Positions 17,561-26,632 are shown, counted from the stretch's first letter. The stretch: DNA of 64,000 bases from Stenotrophomonas bentonitica (GCF_013185915.1 NZ_JAAZUH010000004.1:186001-250000); one strand, 5' to 3'. The notes: generated by a model not told the origin, from the letters alone. Numbers and translations: made by a program.

Positions 17561-18256
17561 TCAGTAAGTGTACGTCCGCACCAGGACAAGGTCGTCGCGG
17601 AATCCGCTGCGCCTATTCCCTGGTATCTGAAGATGCCTGGTCGGTACATACGCGCTCATGTACACCCGGATGGTGCGGTCATTTACCTCCAGCAACACAG
17701 AGGGATCAACGACTATTTCTCCGTTCGGTACTTCTGCAATCTCTTCGCGTGGCACAAAGTGTTGGACCAGCTCGTCGCTGAATATCTGGCCGATGTCGAT
17801 GTCAGCTTCATGGCTGGTGCCATCTTTCGAGCGCCAAACCACTTGGGCAGCGATGGGAAAGTTCGGAACGGCGCCGTAACTTCCCGTCCAGCCCTTCAGG
17901 TAGTCAGGGCCATATGATGCCGATGACTTCGTTGGTTCATTTACGCCAAAACTAAAGTTGTCATAGACTACTTCGCACTGCAGCGTGTCATAGCAGCGAG
18001 GTCCGAAGCTGTGCTTCTTGAAACGCAGCGGCCACGCGACCGGCTTGTAGTTCATCTTGGTAGCGATAGCAGGATCGCCATCGGGCTGCAATTCACCGCT
18101 GACAAGGACTGCCGTCTCCGGATACGTGTAGCGTGCACGTTGCATCGGCGCAGTCTCCTGCATGTTCGTCGGCTGGGACGTTGCCGCCCCGGGAGTCGCG
18201 CAGGCGGCCAGTGCCAGGCTGGCGACGGCGGAAACCTGTAGGGGAATTTTCGGCAT
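17561..18256 (-). CDS. Lipoprotein, DUF2931-like, probable immunity protein for the DUF2235 effector
   Basis: A 231-residue protein beginning MPKIPLQVSAVASLALAAC, a clear lipoprotein signal with lipobox LAAC. An SD (AAGGAA) lies six bases before the ATG at 18256. The mature part has features of DUF2931 lipoproteins, including a PNFPIAAQVVWRS strand and a repeated hydrophobic-strand pattern; the match is from memory of the family and is not strong. Position directly upstream of an effector, and a predicted periplasmic location where such phospholipases attack, support an immunity role. The frame is open for a further 74 codons upstream to an ATG at 18478, described separately. Codon use is less GC-biased than in flanking housekeeping genes. 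Confidence 0.7.
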   Translation of the reverse strand: MPKIPLQVSAVASLALAACATPGAATSQPTNMQETAPMQRARYTYPETAVLVSGELQPDGDPAIATKMNYKPVAWPLRFKKHSFGPRCYDTLQCEVVYDNFSFGVNEPTKSSASYGPDYLKGWTGSYGAVPNFPIAAQVVWRSKDGTSHEADIDIGQIFSDELVQHFVPREEIAEVPNGEIVVDPSVLLEVNDRTIRVYMSAYVPTRHLQIPGNRRSGFRDDLVLVRTYTY

Positions 18257-18478
18257 CGCACTTTCCTTGTCATCAAAACCGTCGGGTACCGGCCCCAGCT
18301 CTGGCAGCGAGGCTGGCTTGCGCTTGGGTAGGATCGGTAGGCCGCCGGCTGGCAGTTCACCGAGCAGTTCCGCGGTTCGCGTGTTGATGATGGCCAGGTC
18401 GCGCAGCAACCAGGCGTCTTGTGGCGCGTCCCGCGATGCTGAATTCGTTTTGCTACGCGGCTTTTTGTCGCCTTCCAT
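18257..18478 (-). other. In-frame 74-codon extension upstream of the immunity lipoprotein
   Basis: The immunity frame continues without a stop to an ATG at 18478. The extension is hydrophilic, basic at its start (MEGDKKPRSK) and proline-rich (LPAGGLPILPKRKPASLPEL). If translated in one piece it would bury the lipoprotein signal and keep the product in the cytoplasm. It could be an alternative cytosolic isoform, a small independent protein fused by loss of a stop, or non-coding leader. The upstream AAGGA is about 15 bases from the ATG, which is far. Confidence 0.35.
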
Positions 18479-18593
18479 CGGCCGCCCCCATCATCCTTGT
18501 GATGCCCCGATCATAGACGAGCCACCGCCTACCGCGTGCCGGTCGATGCAGCAAACACGTGTCGGGATCCCCCGCGCCACGCGTTCTCATCAA

Positions 18594-19874
18594 TCAATGA
18601 CCTGCAGCGAACTGCCGAAGGCAGCGTTGGCAGCTACTGCTGATTTCCGCCAGAAGCTGATCCAGCACGCTGTGATCAATACCCTCACTGACCATAAGGT
18701 CGCGCTGCTGTTCTGCGATGCTGGGCAGGTGCAGGCACATACTGGCGATCACAGTGAGCGCTTCGTCTACATCCAACCGCATGGCGGTTGCCGTTGCGCG
18801 CCAGTCGTTGAGCGTGATGTCCCACCATCGGTAGTGGCTTCCCACCTTCATTGCCAGCTTGAGCTTGCGTTTCTGCAGTTGGGGGTAGGGCAGTGCGCTG
18901 GAGATGTCATACAGCGGCGCCAGGCGAACCTCGCCGGAGCCCCCGAACAACAGTGAGTAATTCTTTGCGTGGGCGTCGGTACCGCCAATCAAATAGTTGA
19001 AGACAAGTGCTCGGAACAGCATCTCCACGTCACGCCGCGGCTGGCTGGCGTTGTCCCACAGTACTCTGGCGAGTGCTTCGGCGCCGGGCCCGCCTTGGTT
19101 CTGGTACTTGATCTGCGGCATCACTCCCAGTGCCTGGCAAAAGTCCTCCTGGTGCACACGCGCCCAACCTGCATCTGTGCGCACTCTGTCGTAGCGCTCC
19201 ACGGAGATTGCGGTCTCGTCACCCAGTGCAAGCCGATCCGACTGCGCGGTGGGCATCCCCATGGCGCGTGCCAACCGCAGGCAGAACATTTCGTTCTCCA
19301 CGAAACCACTGTAATCGGTACCGGGCGGTTTCAGGATATGGGTAGTGGGAATACGTCCGCTGGGAACAGCCCAACCATCGTCCAATCGGAGCAATGCAAT
19401 CTTTGCCTGTGCGCCTGCGAGGCTGAAATGGCCGATATCGCCAAGCCAGTGCCCCGTACCGACATCGTGACGAACCTGGGCGAGTCGGCTTGCGACCTCT
19501 TCGTCGGTCAGCGGCTCGATACCGTCGGCGTCCCCTGAGAGTACTTCCGACAGACGCTCGGCGGTGACGAACTGGACCGCACCGGCGCAGTCTTCACCCA
19601 CGTGGGCCAGCAGCGCAACGGGATTACGCGGCGAAACGTGGAAGCGTGCTCCCCACCCGTGCAGTGTGTTGTCGTTGTCGGGCAACAGGCCCCAGATGAC
19701 TGCCGCAACGGTCGCCGACGCGTGGGTGTCGCGGTGTAGCGGCAGACTCAGCGACAACGGAAAAGCGTCTGGCAGTGCCACCCAATCCGCCTCGTAGGCG
19801 AACTGCGGTTGGCCATGCCCATCCATGGTCAAGCGCCCCATCTGCCTGCCCTGCATCAGCACGTGCAGCATCAT
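18594..19874 (-). CDS. hipA: HipA-type serine/threonine kinase toxin
   Basis: A 426-residue HipA-like kinase. In E. coli, HipA phosphorylates glutamyl-tRNA synthetase and induces persistence; the target here is not known. Visible motifs are SLAGAQAK at 151-158 (ATP-binding loop), the family signature HQEDFCQALG at 251-260, the catalytic loop DAHAKN at 300-305, and DISS at 323 in place of DFG for metal binding. The length is normal for the family and no key residue is missing. The ATG overlaps the hipB stop as ATGA, so toxin and antitoxin are translationally coupled, with the antitoxin first. Confidence 0.93.
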   Translation of the reverse strand: MMLHVLMQGRQMGRLTMDGHGQPQFAYEADWVALPDAFPLSLSLPLHRDTHASATVAAVIWGLLPDNDNTLHGWGARFHVSPRNPVALLAHVGEDCAGAVQFVTAERLSEVLSGDADGIEPLTDEEVASRLAQVRHDVGTGHWLGDIGHFSLAGAQAKIALLRLDDGWAVPSGRIPTTHILKPPGTDYSGFVENEMFCLRLARAMGMPTAQSDRLALGDETAISVERYDRVRTDAGWARVHQEDFCQALGVMPQIKYQNQGGPGAEALARVLWDNASQPRRDVEMLFRALVFNYLIGGTDAHAKNYSLLFGGSGEVRLAPLYDISSALPYPQLQKRKLKLAMKVGSHYRWWDITLNDWRATATAMRLDVDEALTVIASMCLHLPSIAEQQRDLMVSEGIDHSVLDQLLAEISSSCQRCLRQFAAGH

Positions 19875-20308
19875 GGCTTCTTCTTTGAAGTGCGGCGATA
19901 GGTCGCTGGCGTTTCGTGCACGGACAATACTGGGGCGCCGACACCCGGTGGCGGCATCTGCCTTGCCCTTTCAAGAATCTCCGCGTAGGACAAGGTGCCA
20001 GCGTTTGATTGAGCCGAGCCCTGCCCGCGGGGTGAGCGATGCCGATCCACGATCTCATTGATGTCCACCTGCGGGACATCCGCTTCGCGGTTCACCACGG
20101 GCGTTGATGCCGTCAACGGAATGCCCAGGACGTTCATCACCCGAAGCACCAATTGCAACTCTGCGCGTGGCTTTCCCTTCTCGACCTCAATCACCCACTG
20201 TCGGCTGACGCCGGCGTCATGAGCCAGTCGTGCCTGATCCCACCCCAGCGCTTTGCGCCGCTGCCGGATGAGACTACCCAGATCATCGGGGGTCTTGAGG
20301 ATGGCCAT
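19871..20308 (-). CDS. hipB: HipB-type antitoxin, helix-turn-helix regulator
   Basis: A 145-residue Xre-family protein. The helix-turn-helix spans about residues 9-63 (LGSLIRQRRKALGWDQARLA, then DAGVSRQWVIEVEKGK), followed by a long basic, probably disordered tail ending in RTSKKKP. HipB neutralises HipA and represses the operon. E. coli HipB is about 88 residues; the extra tail here is common in HipB proteins from other proteobacteria. A perfect inverted repeat sits five bases upstream of the ATG and is the obvious operator. Confidence 0.9.
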   Translation of the reverse strand: MAILKTPDDLGSLIRQRRKALGWDQARLAHDAGVSRQWVIEVEKGKPRAELQLVLRVMNVLGIPLTASTPVVNREADVPQVDINEIVDRHRSPRGQGSAQSNAGTLSYAEILERARQMPPPGVGAPVLSVHETPATYRRTSKKKP

Positions 20309-20312
20309 GGGA

Positions 20313-20338
20313 CAAATGTAAGCGAGTGCCTACATTTG
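20313..20338 (-). promoter_or_regulatory. Operator of hipBA, perfect inverted repeat
   Basis: CAAATGTA at 20313-20320 and TACATTTG at 20331-20338 form a perfect eight-base inverted repeat with a ten-base spacer. It ends five bases before the hipB start codon and would cover the ribosome site and early transcript. HipB dimers bind such palindromes to repress the operon. A TTGACT that could act as a -35 box lies upstream on the minus strand (20376-20381), but I could not settle a matching -10. Confidence 0.75.
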
Positions 20339-20411
20339 CACAAGACCTCTATCGGAAGATAATTTCAGTTATTTCAGTCAATTAGATAGAAAATGCCTAT
20401 CGCTGAGTGTG

Positions 20412-20445
20412 CGATCACATACATCTGGTGAAATGTATGCGATCG
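20412..20445. promoter_or_regulatory. Second inverted repeat between hipB and the oxidoreductase gene
   Basis: Arms CGATCACATACAT (20412-20424) and ATGTATGCGATCG (20433-20445) are complementary with one mismatch around an eight-base loop. The repeat lies 40-75 bases past the oxidoreductase stop and about 100 bases before hipB. The ACAT/ATGT cores echo those of the hipBA operator. It may be a distal operator or a terminator of the oxidoreductase transcript; no strong T-run follows. Confidence 0.5.
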
Positions 20446-20485
20446 ATGACATTGTCGCGAATGTTGGCGTTCGCTTACACGAAGC

Positions 20486-23400
20486 TTACGCCACCTGCAC
20501 GATATGCAGCGCCTTCGGGTTGCGCCACTGCGCCAGCAGCACGGCCTCACGCGCCTTGGCCTTGTGCAGGTGCGCTTCCTTGACGTGCCCATAGCCGCGG
20601 ATGTGCTCCGGAATGCTGGCAATCTCCACCGCCAGCGCCACCCGGTCATCGCTCAGGCCGTCCAGCAGCAGCGCCACGGTCTGCTCGTAATCGGCAATCA
20701 GCTGACGCTCGCCACGACGCTCTTCGGTGCGCCCGAACACGTCGAACGTGCCGCCACGCAGGAACTTCAACTTCGCCAACAGCCCGAATGCCTTCAGCAT
20801 CCACGGGCCGTACTCCTGCTTGATCAGGCGGCCCTGCTCGTCCTTCTTCGCGAACAGCGGCGGCGCCAGGTGGAAGCGCACTTCGAAGTCGCCTTCGAAC
20901 TGCTGCTGCAGGCGGCGCTGGAACTCGCCGCTGGTGTACAGGCGCGCCACTTCGTACTCGTCCTTGTATGCCAGCAGCTTGAAGTAATAGCGCGCCACGG
21001 TTTCGGTCAGCGCGGTGCTGCCCGCCTTGTCCCACTCCACGCTGCGCACGCGGTCGACCAGTGCGCGGTAACGCGCGGCGTAGGCAGCGTCCTGGTAATC
21101 GGTAAGGAACTTGACCCGACGCTCCACCAGTTCATCCAGCGAACGCGACAGGCGTTCGTCGTCCAGCGGCAGGAACGCGACTTCGCCACCACCCCCGTGA
21201 CCGGGCAACCCGCGCAGCTCGCGCTCGTCGCCGGTCTCGCGCGGTGCGGCGGTGGCGCCCCATTCGTTGCCTTCCCACTCGCCCGGCGGCAGGTCCTGCA
21301 GCGGGCCCGGGGTGCGTTCGGCGTCGGTGTGGCCGTTGCGGACCAGGCCGGCGGCCTGCTGCACGGCCTGCGGATCCACCACGGCCAGGCGACCCCAGGC
21401 GAAGGCCTGCTGGTTCATTGCAACGGCGGCACCGTTGAGCTCGATCGCGCGCATCAGCGCGTCGAACGAGATCGGCACCAGGCCCTGCTGCCAGGCGTAG
21501 CCCAGGATGAACAGGTTGGAGGCGATCGCATCGCCGAGCAGCGCGGTGGCCAGCTGGGTCGCGTCGAGCAGCAGCGGGTCGCGCCCGCCCAGCGCCACGC
21601 GGATGCCGGCAATGATGTCGGCCGCGGGGAACTGCATGTCCGGGCGGGTGGTGAAGGTGCCCGGCATCGCCTCGTAGGTGTTGAGCACCACCTGCGAACG
21701 CTCGGCACGCACCTTGGACAGTGCCCAGTAGTCGTTCACCACCACCATGTCGCAGCCCACCACCAGGTCGGCTTCGCCGGCGGCGATGCGCACCGCGTGG
21801 ATGTCTTCCGGGCGTTTTGCAATGCGGATATGGGTGGTCACCGCGCCGCCCTTCTGGGCCAGCCCGGTCTGGTCGAGCACGCTGGCGCCCTTGCCTTCCA
21901 GGTGGCCGGCCATGCCCAGCAGCGCGCCGATGGTGACCACGCCGGTGCCACCGACGCCGGTGATCAGGATGTTCCAGGGCTGATCCAGAGCGGTGCGGAA
22001 GGTCGGCGTCGGCAGGTTCTCGAGAAGCGCGCTGCGGTCGCTGCGCGCGCCCTTGCGCAGCTTGCCGCCGTGCACGGTGACGAAGCTGGGGCAGAACCCG
22101 GTGGTGCACGAATAGTCCTTGTTGCAGTTGGACTGGTCGATGTCGCGCTTGCGCCCGAACTCGGTTTCCTTCGGCAGCACCGACACGCAGAAGCTCTTCT
22201 GGCCGCAGTCGCCGCAGCCTTCGCAGACCAGCGAGTTGACCACCACCCGCTTGGGCGGGTCGACCAGCTTGCCGCGCTTGCGTCGGCGGCGCTTTTCAGT
22301 GGCGCAGGTTTGTTCGTAGATCAGGATGCTGGTGCCCTTCACCTCGCGCAGCTGCTTCTGCACCGCGTCCAGTTCGGCGCGGTCGAAGAACTCCACGCCG
22401 TCGGGGAACAGCTCGCGCTTGTTCCACTTCCCGATCTCGTCGCTGACCAGCATGATCGTCTGCACGCCCTCGGCGCGCATCTGGTGGGCGATCTGCGGCA
22501 CGGTCAGTGTGCCGTCCACCGGCTGCCCGCCGGTCATCGCCACCGCGTCGTTGTAGAGGATCTTGTAGGTGATGTTGACCCCGGCGGCAATCGCCTGGCG
22601 GATCGCCAGCGAACCACTGTGGAAGTAGGTGCCATCGCCCAGGTTCTGGAACACGTGTTCGGTGTCGGTGAACGCGGCCTGCCCGGCCCAGGTCACGCCT
22701 TCGCCGCCCATGTGGGTGAAGGTGTCGGTGCTGCGGTCCATCCAGGTGACCATGTAATGGCAGCCGATGCCGCCCAGCGCGCGCGAGCCTTCCGGCACGC
22801 GGGTGGAGGTGTTGTGCGGGCAGCCCGAGCAGTAGTGCGGCACGCGCGGGAAGCTGGCACGCGGCAGCGCGAGCTCGGCTTCCTTCTCGTCCATCCAGCG
22901 CAGGCGCTGTTCGATCGAGTCGTTGCTGAAGAACTTCTGGATGCGGCGGCCGATGACACCGGCGATGGTGGCCGGCGTCAGCTCATTGGTGGAGGGCAGG
23001 ATCCACTGGCCGGCTTCGTCGTACTTGCCGACGATGGACGGGCGCGGGCCCGCACTGGCCGGCCAGTTGTAGAACTGCTCCTTCATCTGGCGCTCGATGA
23101 AGGCACGCTTCTCCTCCACCACCACGATGTCTTCCAGGCCCTGCGCGAAGCGCGCGATGCCTTCCGGCTCCAGCGGCCAGGTCATGCCGACCTTGTACAC
23201 GCGGATGCCGATCTCGGCGCAGGCGCGCTCGTCCAGCCCCAGGTATTCCAGCGCCTGCAGCACGTCCAGGTAGCTCTTGCCGGTAGTGACGATGCCCAGC
23301 CGCGCGCGCGGCGAGTCCATCACTACCCGGTCGATGCCGTTGGCGCGGGCGAACGCCTGCGCGGCCTTGACCGCATAACGGTGCAGGCGCATTTCCTGGT

Positions 23401-24184
23401 CCAGCGGCGGGTCCGGCCAGCGGATGTTGAGGCCGCCGGCCGGCATCTCGAAGTCTTCCGGCAGCACGATCCGGCGCGCGAACGGGTCCACCTGCACCGA
23501 GGCGGACGATTCGACCGTTTCGGCGATGGTCTTGAAGCCGATCCAGCGCCCGGTATAGCGGCTCATGGCCCAGCCGAGCAGGCCCATGTCCAGGATGTCC
23601 TGCACGCCGGCCGGGTTGAGCACCGGCATCATCGCGCTGACGAATTCATCTTCGCTGCCGTGGGGCAGGGTGGAGCTGCGGCAGGCATGGTCGTCGGCGG
23701 CCAGCGCCAGCACGCCACCGTGCACCGAAGTGCCTGCAGCGTTGGCATGCTTGAACACGTCGCCGCAGCGGTCCACGCCCGGGCCCTTGCCGTACCACAT
23801 GCCGTACACGCCCTGGACCCTGGCCCCGGGGAACAGGTTGGTCTGCTGGGTGCCCCAGACCATGGTCGCGCCCAGGTCCTCGTTGAGGCCCGGGGTGAAC
23901 TTCACCTTCGCCGCCTCCAAATGCTGGCGGGCGCGCCACAGTTCCAGGTCGAAGCCGCCCAGCGGGCTGCCGCGGTAGCCGCTGATGAAGCCGGCCGTGT
24001 CCAGCCCGGCGGCCTGGTCGCGCAGCTGCTGCATCAGCGGCAGGCGCACCAGTGCCTGCACCCCGCTCAGGTAAATGCGGCCGTCGGTACGGGTGTACTT
24101 GTGGTCCAGCGTGTAGCTGTCGTCCAGCGGCCCGGCAGGCAGGTTGGCGGACGAAGGCGAGGTAGGTTCGGCGGTACTGGTCAT
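20486..24184 (-). CDS. Indolepyruvate:ferredoxin oxidoreductase family protein, fused subunits
   Basis: A 1232-residue fusion of the thiamine-diphosphate subunit (IorA-type) and the gamma-type subunit (IorB). The family oxidatively decarboxylates indolepyruvate and related aryl or branched 2-oxoacids to acyl-CoA with reduction of ferredoxin. The pyrimidine-binding part is N-terminal (GFISGYRGSPLGGFD near residue 45), the ThDP pocket GDGTYFHSG with NDAVAMTGGQ lies around 515-550, cysteine motifs for iron-sulfur clusters around 655-700 (CEGCGDCGQ and later NCNKDYSCTTGFC), and the gamma domain (NILITGVGGTGVVTIGALL) follows. The size matches homologues in aerobic proteobacteria, where the physiological substrate is poorly defined. 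It stands alone, with no ferredoxin gene adjacent. Confidence 0.9.
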   Translation of the reverse strand: MTSTAEPTSPSSANLPAGPLDDSYTLDHKYTRTDGRIYLSGVQALVRLPLMQQLRDQAAGLDTAGFISGYRGSPLGGFDLELWRARQHLEAAKVKFTPGLNEDLGATMVWGTQQTNLFPGARVQGVYGMWYGKGPGVDRCGDVFKHANAAGTSVHGGVLALAADDHACRSSTLPHGSEDEFVSAMMPVLNPAGVQDILDMGLLGWAMSRYTGRWIGFKTIAETVESSASVQVDPFARRIVLPEDFEMPAGGLNIRWPDPPLDQEMRLHRYAVKAAQAFARANGIDRVVMDSPRARLGIVTTGKSYLDVLQALEYLGLDERACAEIGIRVYKVGMTWPLEPEGIARFAQGLEDIVVVEEKRAFIERQMKEQFYNWPASAGPRPSIVGKYDEAGQWILPSTNELTPATIAGVIGRRIQKFFSNDSIEQRLRWMDEKEAELALPRASFPRVPHYCSGCPHNTSTRVPEGSRALGGIGCHYMVTWMDRSTDTFTHMGGEGVTWAGQAAFTDTEHVFQNLGDGTYFHSGSLAIRQAIAAGVNITYKILYNDAVAMTGGQPVDGTLTVPQIAHQMRAEGVQTIMLVSDEIGKWNKRELFPDGVEFFDRAELDAVQKQLREVKGTSILIYEQTCATEKRRRRKRGKLVDPPKRVVVNSLVCEGCGDCGQKSFCVSVLPKETEFGRKRDIDQSNCNKDYSCTTGFCPSFVTVHGGKLRKGARSDRSALLENLPTPTFRTALDQPWNILITGVGGTGVVTIGALLGMAGHLEGKGASVLDQTGLAQKGGAVTTHIRIAKRPEDIHAVRIAAGEADLVVGCDMVVVNDYWALSKVRAERSQVVLNTYEAMPGTFTTRPDMQFPAADIIAGIRVALGGRDPLLLDATQLATALLGDAIASNLFILGYAWQQGLVPISFDALMRAIELNGAAVAMNQQAFAWGRLAVVDPQAVQQAAGLVRNGHTDAERTPGPLQDLPPGEWEGNEWGATAAPRETGDERELRGLPGHGGGGEVAFLPLDDERLSRSLDELVERRVKFLTDYQDAAYAARYRALVDRVRSVEWDKAGSTALTETVARYYFKLLAYKDEYEVARLYTSGEFQRRLQQQFEGDFEVRFHLAPPLFAKKDEQGRLIKQEYGPWMLKAFGLLAKLKFLRGGTFDVFGRTEERRGERQLIADYEQTVALLLDGLSDDRVALAVEIASIPEHIRGYGHVKEAHLHKAKAREAVLLAQWRNPKALHIVQVA

Positions 24185-24314
24185 GGCTGGCCCGTGCTGA
24201 CGGCTGGCACGGCCACCGCAGGGGCGGCCGGAAAGGGCGGAATTGTATCAGCCGGGCATTTTCTGCCCCTGGGGACTCGCACCGGGGGCGAGCTGGGGTT
24301 AGGATCGGGGAGGG

Positions 24315-24332
24315 AGGTTGTTGTGACAACCT
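24315..24332 (+). promoter_or_regulatory. Short perfect inverted repeat before the 24345 gene
   Basis: AGGTTGT and ACAACCT (seven-base arms) flank a four-base loop TGTG. It ends just before the GGGGGA that serves as ribosome site of the 24345 gene, so it could be an operator or a hairpin that limits translation. Confidence 0.4.
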
Positions 24333-24344
24333 GGGGGAATTTGT

Positions 24345-24983
24345 ATGGCAGTGGGAAGAAACATGCTGACCGGCATCGTGCTGGCGGCGGGGATGACGGT
24401 GTTCGGGGCGTCGGCGCAATCATTGCCGGCATTGCAGGAGTTCTACTTCGATGACGACGTGGCTGCGGTCTCGCCCGTGGTCGTGCCTGCCGACAGCGCC
24501 GATGTCGTCGATCAGTTGATGAAACAACGCGAACGTGGCCGCAAGGCACTGGAAGCCACCGTGCAGCTGGCCAGCGTGGCCTATGCGCAGGGGCGCCCTG
24601 AGCTGGGTCGCGAGCTGTATGCCGACGCGGAAAAGAACGCACCGGTCTCTTCGGCACCGGGACGCATGGTGCGCTGGAACCATGGCTGGGACCTGTTCCG
24701 CCAGGGCGATGCCGAAGCGGCACTGACGCAGTGGCACACCGCACAGCAGGGCCTGCGTGGCAATGCATCGTGGGTGCCGCCGACCTACGCGCTGGCGTTG
24801 TGGTCGCTCGGTCGCAAGGATGAGGCCGTGAAGTGGTACGCCGCCGCCGTGCGCACCGAACCGCAGCGCTGGAGTACCAGCGATGCGTATGCGCAGCTGC
24901 TGCCGACGTGGCGCGACAGCGAACGTGCCAGCCTGGCCGAAGTGCAGCAGGCATGGGCCGCGCAGCCGCCGGCCTGGCCGTGA
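24345..24983 (+). CDS. Exported TPR-like protein
   Basis: A 212-residue protein with a signal peptide (core LTGIVLAAGMTVFG, probable cleavage after SAQ near residue 25). The mature chain is helical, with repeat-like helix pairs: ATVQLASVAYAQGRPELGRELYADAEKNAP, GWDLFRQGDAEAALTQWHTAQQ and ALALWSLGRKDEAVKWYAAAVRTEP each have the spacing of tetratricopeptide repeats. It is therefore probably a periplasmic protein-binding module; no enzymatic motif is visible. The ATG at 24345 has GGGGGA nearby; a second ATG at 24363 would shorten the signal. It converges on the AAA+ gene with a GTAG repeat between. Confidence 0.7.
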   Translation: MAVGRNMLTGIVLAAGMTVFGASAQSLPALQEFYFDDDVAAVSPVVVPADSADVVDQLMKQRERGRKALEATVQLASVAYAQGRPELGRELYADAEKNAPVSSAPGRMVRWNHGWDLFRQGDAEAALTQWHTAQQGLRGNASWVPPTYALALWSLGRKDEAVKWYAAAVRTEPQRWSTSDAYAQLLPTWRDSERASLAEVQQAWAAQPPAWP

Positions 24984-24995
24984 TGCGTTGATGGT

Positions 24996-25020
24996 GCAGC
25001 CGGGCAGAGCCCGGCTCTAC
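24996..25020 (-). repeat. GTAG-type REP at a convergent gene junction
   Basis: A hairpin with GCCGGGC and GCCCGGC arms ends in CTAC, giving a GTAG head on the minus strand. The head contains the TAG stop codon (25017-25019) of the AAA+ ATPase gene. It lies between convergent genes and probably forms the 3' end of both transcripts. Confidence 0.85.
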
Positions 25021-26501
25021 TCGTCCGCGCTGACCGTTCGGCCTTTTGCCCACTCGCGAAGGCCGTTGACCTGTTCGGCCATCAGCACCGACAACGGGCG
25101 GCTGCTGCGGATTTCGGTCATCAGCAGCTCGGTGTCCAGCGTGCGCTGCTCGGCGTGCGCCGCGTACAGCCCGGCCACCACCGCCTGTTCGATCTCCGCA
25201 CCGGAGAAGCCATCGCTGGCCGCCGCCAACGCCGGCAACGCGAAGTCGTCGGCGTTGAGCTGGCGCCGGCCCAGGTGCAGGCGCAGCAGTTCGACCCGGG
25301 TGTTGGGGTCGGGCAGGTCGACGAAGAAGATCTCGTCGAAGCGGCCCTTGCGCAGCAGCTCGGCCGGCAGTTCGTGCACCTGGTTGGCGGTGGCGACGAT
25401 GAACACCGTGCTCCTGCGCTCGGCCAGCCAGGTCAGCAGGTGGCCCAGTACCCGGCGCGACACGCCACCGTCTTCGCCGCCGCTGGCCAGGCCCTTCTCG
25501 ATCTCGTCGATCCACAGCACGCACGGCGCCAGCTGTTCGGCCGAGGCCAGCGCCTCGCGCAGGTTCTTTTCGGTTTCGCCGTGGAACTTGTCGTACAGGC
25601 TGCCGAAGTCCAGGCGCAGCAACGGCACCCCGAAGCCGGCGGCGGTGGCCTTGGCCAGCATCGACTTGCCGCAGCCCTGCACGCCCAGCAGCAGCATGCC
25701 CTTGGGCGGATCCAGCCCGGCCGGGCCCTGGCCGCCGAGGAACACCGCCCGGCGCTGGTTGACCCAGCGCTTGAGCCGGTTGGCCCCGGCTACGTCGGAG
25801 AAGCGCGTGGTGTCATATTCGTAATGCAGGTGCCCGGCACGGTTGAGCAGCTCGAACTTGAGTTTGGCCAGCTGCGGCAGGTCGTCCTGGCTGATCGCGC
25901 CGTCGGCGAAGATCAACTGGCGGGCGATCCGGCGCGCATCCACCAGGCTCAGCCCGCGCAGGTTGTGCAGGATCTTCTGGACCGCGTCGTTGTCCACCTC
26001 CACGCGGCGGCCGCCGTTCTCCCTGGCATAGTCCGCCACTTCCTCGCGCAGCATCTTGAGCAGCGCGTTGGGGTCGGGCAGGCGCGGGTTGAAGCGGGTG
26101 GCCAGGGCCTCCAGCTCGGCCGGCAGCTCCACCTTGGCCCCCACCAGCACCAGCACATGGGCTTCGCAATGGCGGCGCTGGATCAGGTCGCGCAGCGCGC
26201 GCTGGTGGCTGGCGTAGCCCAGGTAGGGGTGGAAATCGAGCAGCAGGTAGATGCCGCGCTGGTCCGCCTGGCGGATCATCTGCAGCGCCGAGCTGGCATC
26301 GGGCGGGCCGACCGCGTCATCCTCGCGGTCCATGTCGATCCGGCGCAGGCCTTCGGTGATCGACCAGCGGTGCAGGGCCCGCCACACATGCATCAGGGTC
26401 TGCCGGAACAGCTCCACGATGCGACCCTCGTCCTGGGTCTCGATCACGATCAGCGGGGTGTTGGCGCGGATCAACGCGCTCAGGTCCTGTAACTCGCTCA
26501 T
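25017..26501 (-). CDS. Ycf46-like AAA+ ATPase
   Basis: A 494-residue cytoplasmic ATPase. The N-terminal half is a Ycf46-type domain starting [19 protein letters not shown]; the C-terminal half is a classic AAA module with Walker [17 protein letters not shown], Walker [11 protein letters not shown], a second region of homology with [20 protein letters not shown] and arginine finger candidates RKGRFDE. Ycf46 homologues are best known from cyanobacteria and plastids; the bacterial function is unclear. I place the start at ATG 26501 because AAAGGA lies about 12 bases upstream; the ATG at 26513 touches that same SD and cannot use it. The stop is provided by a GTAG repeat. It diverges from the ParA gene. 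Confidence 0.82.
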   Translation of the reverse strand: MSELQDLSALIRANTPLIVIETQDEGRIVELFRQTLMHVWRALHRWSITEGLRRIDMDREDDAVGPPDASSALQMIRQADQRGIYLLLDFHPYLGYASHQRALRDLIQRRHCEAHVLVLVGAKVELPAELEALATRFNPRLPDPNALLKMLREEVADYARENGGRRVEVDNDAVQKILHNLRGLSLVDARRIARQLIFADGAISQDDLPQLAKLKFELLNRAGHLHYEYDTTRFSDVAGANRLKRWVNQRRAVFLGGQGPAGLDPPKGMLLLGVQGCGKSMLAKATAAGFGVPLLRLDFGSLYDKFHGETEKNLREALASAEQLAPCVLWIDEIEKGLASGGEDGGVSRRVLGHLLTWLAERRSTVFIVATANQVHELPAELLRKGRFDEIFFVDLPDPNTRVELLRLHLGRRQLNADDFALPALAAASDGFSGAEIEQAVVAGLYAAHAEQRTLDTELLMTEIRSSRPLSVLMAEQVNGLREWAKGRTVSADE

Positions 26502-26632
26502 GCCGGCTTGCATTCCTTTGGATCGCGCACGATAGCAAAGCGCCGGGGCATGCAGTGGGTTCAGCCGCGCGACTATCTCCATCACAACGGGCGGTGTACG
26601 CTCGGGGCTCGTTCCCCGGAAGCGAGGCTGGC

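Noticed and set aside
17474..17917. Plus-strand frame of 147 codons opposite the immunity gene
   Set aside because: No ribosome site and no signal; it overlaps the start of the effector and the immunity gene on the other strand.
20504..24454. 1316-codon plus-strand frame opposite the oxidoreductase
   Set aside because: No recognisable domain; the opposite strand encodes a full oxidoreductase with cofactor motifs.
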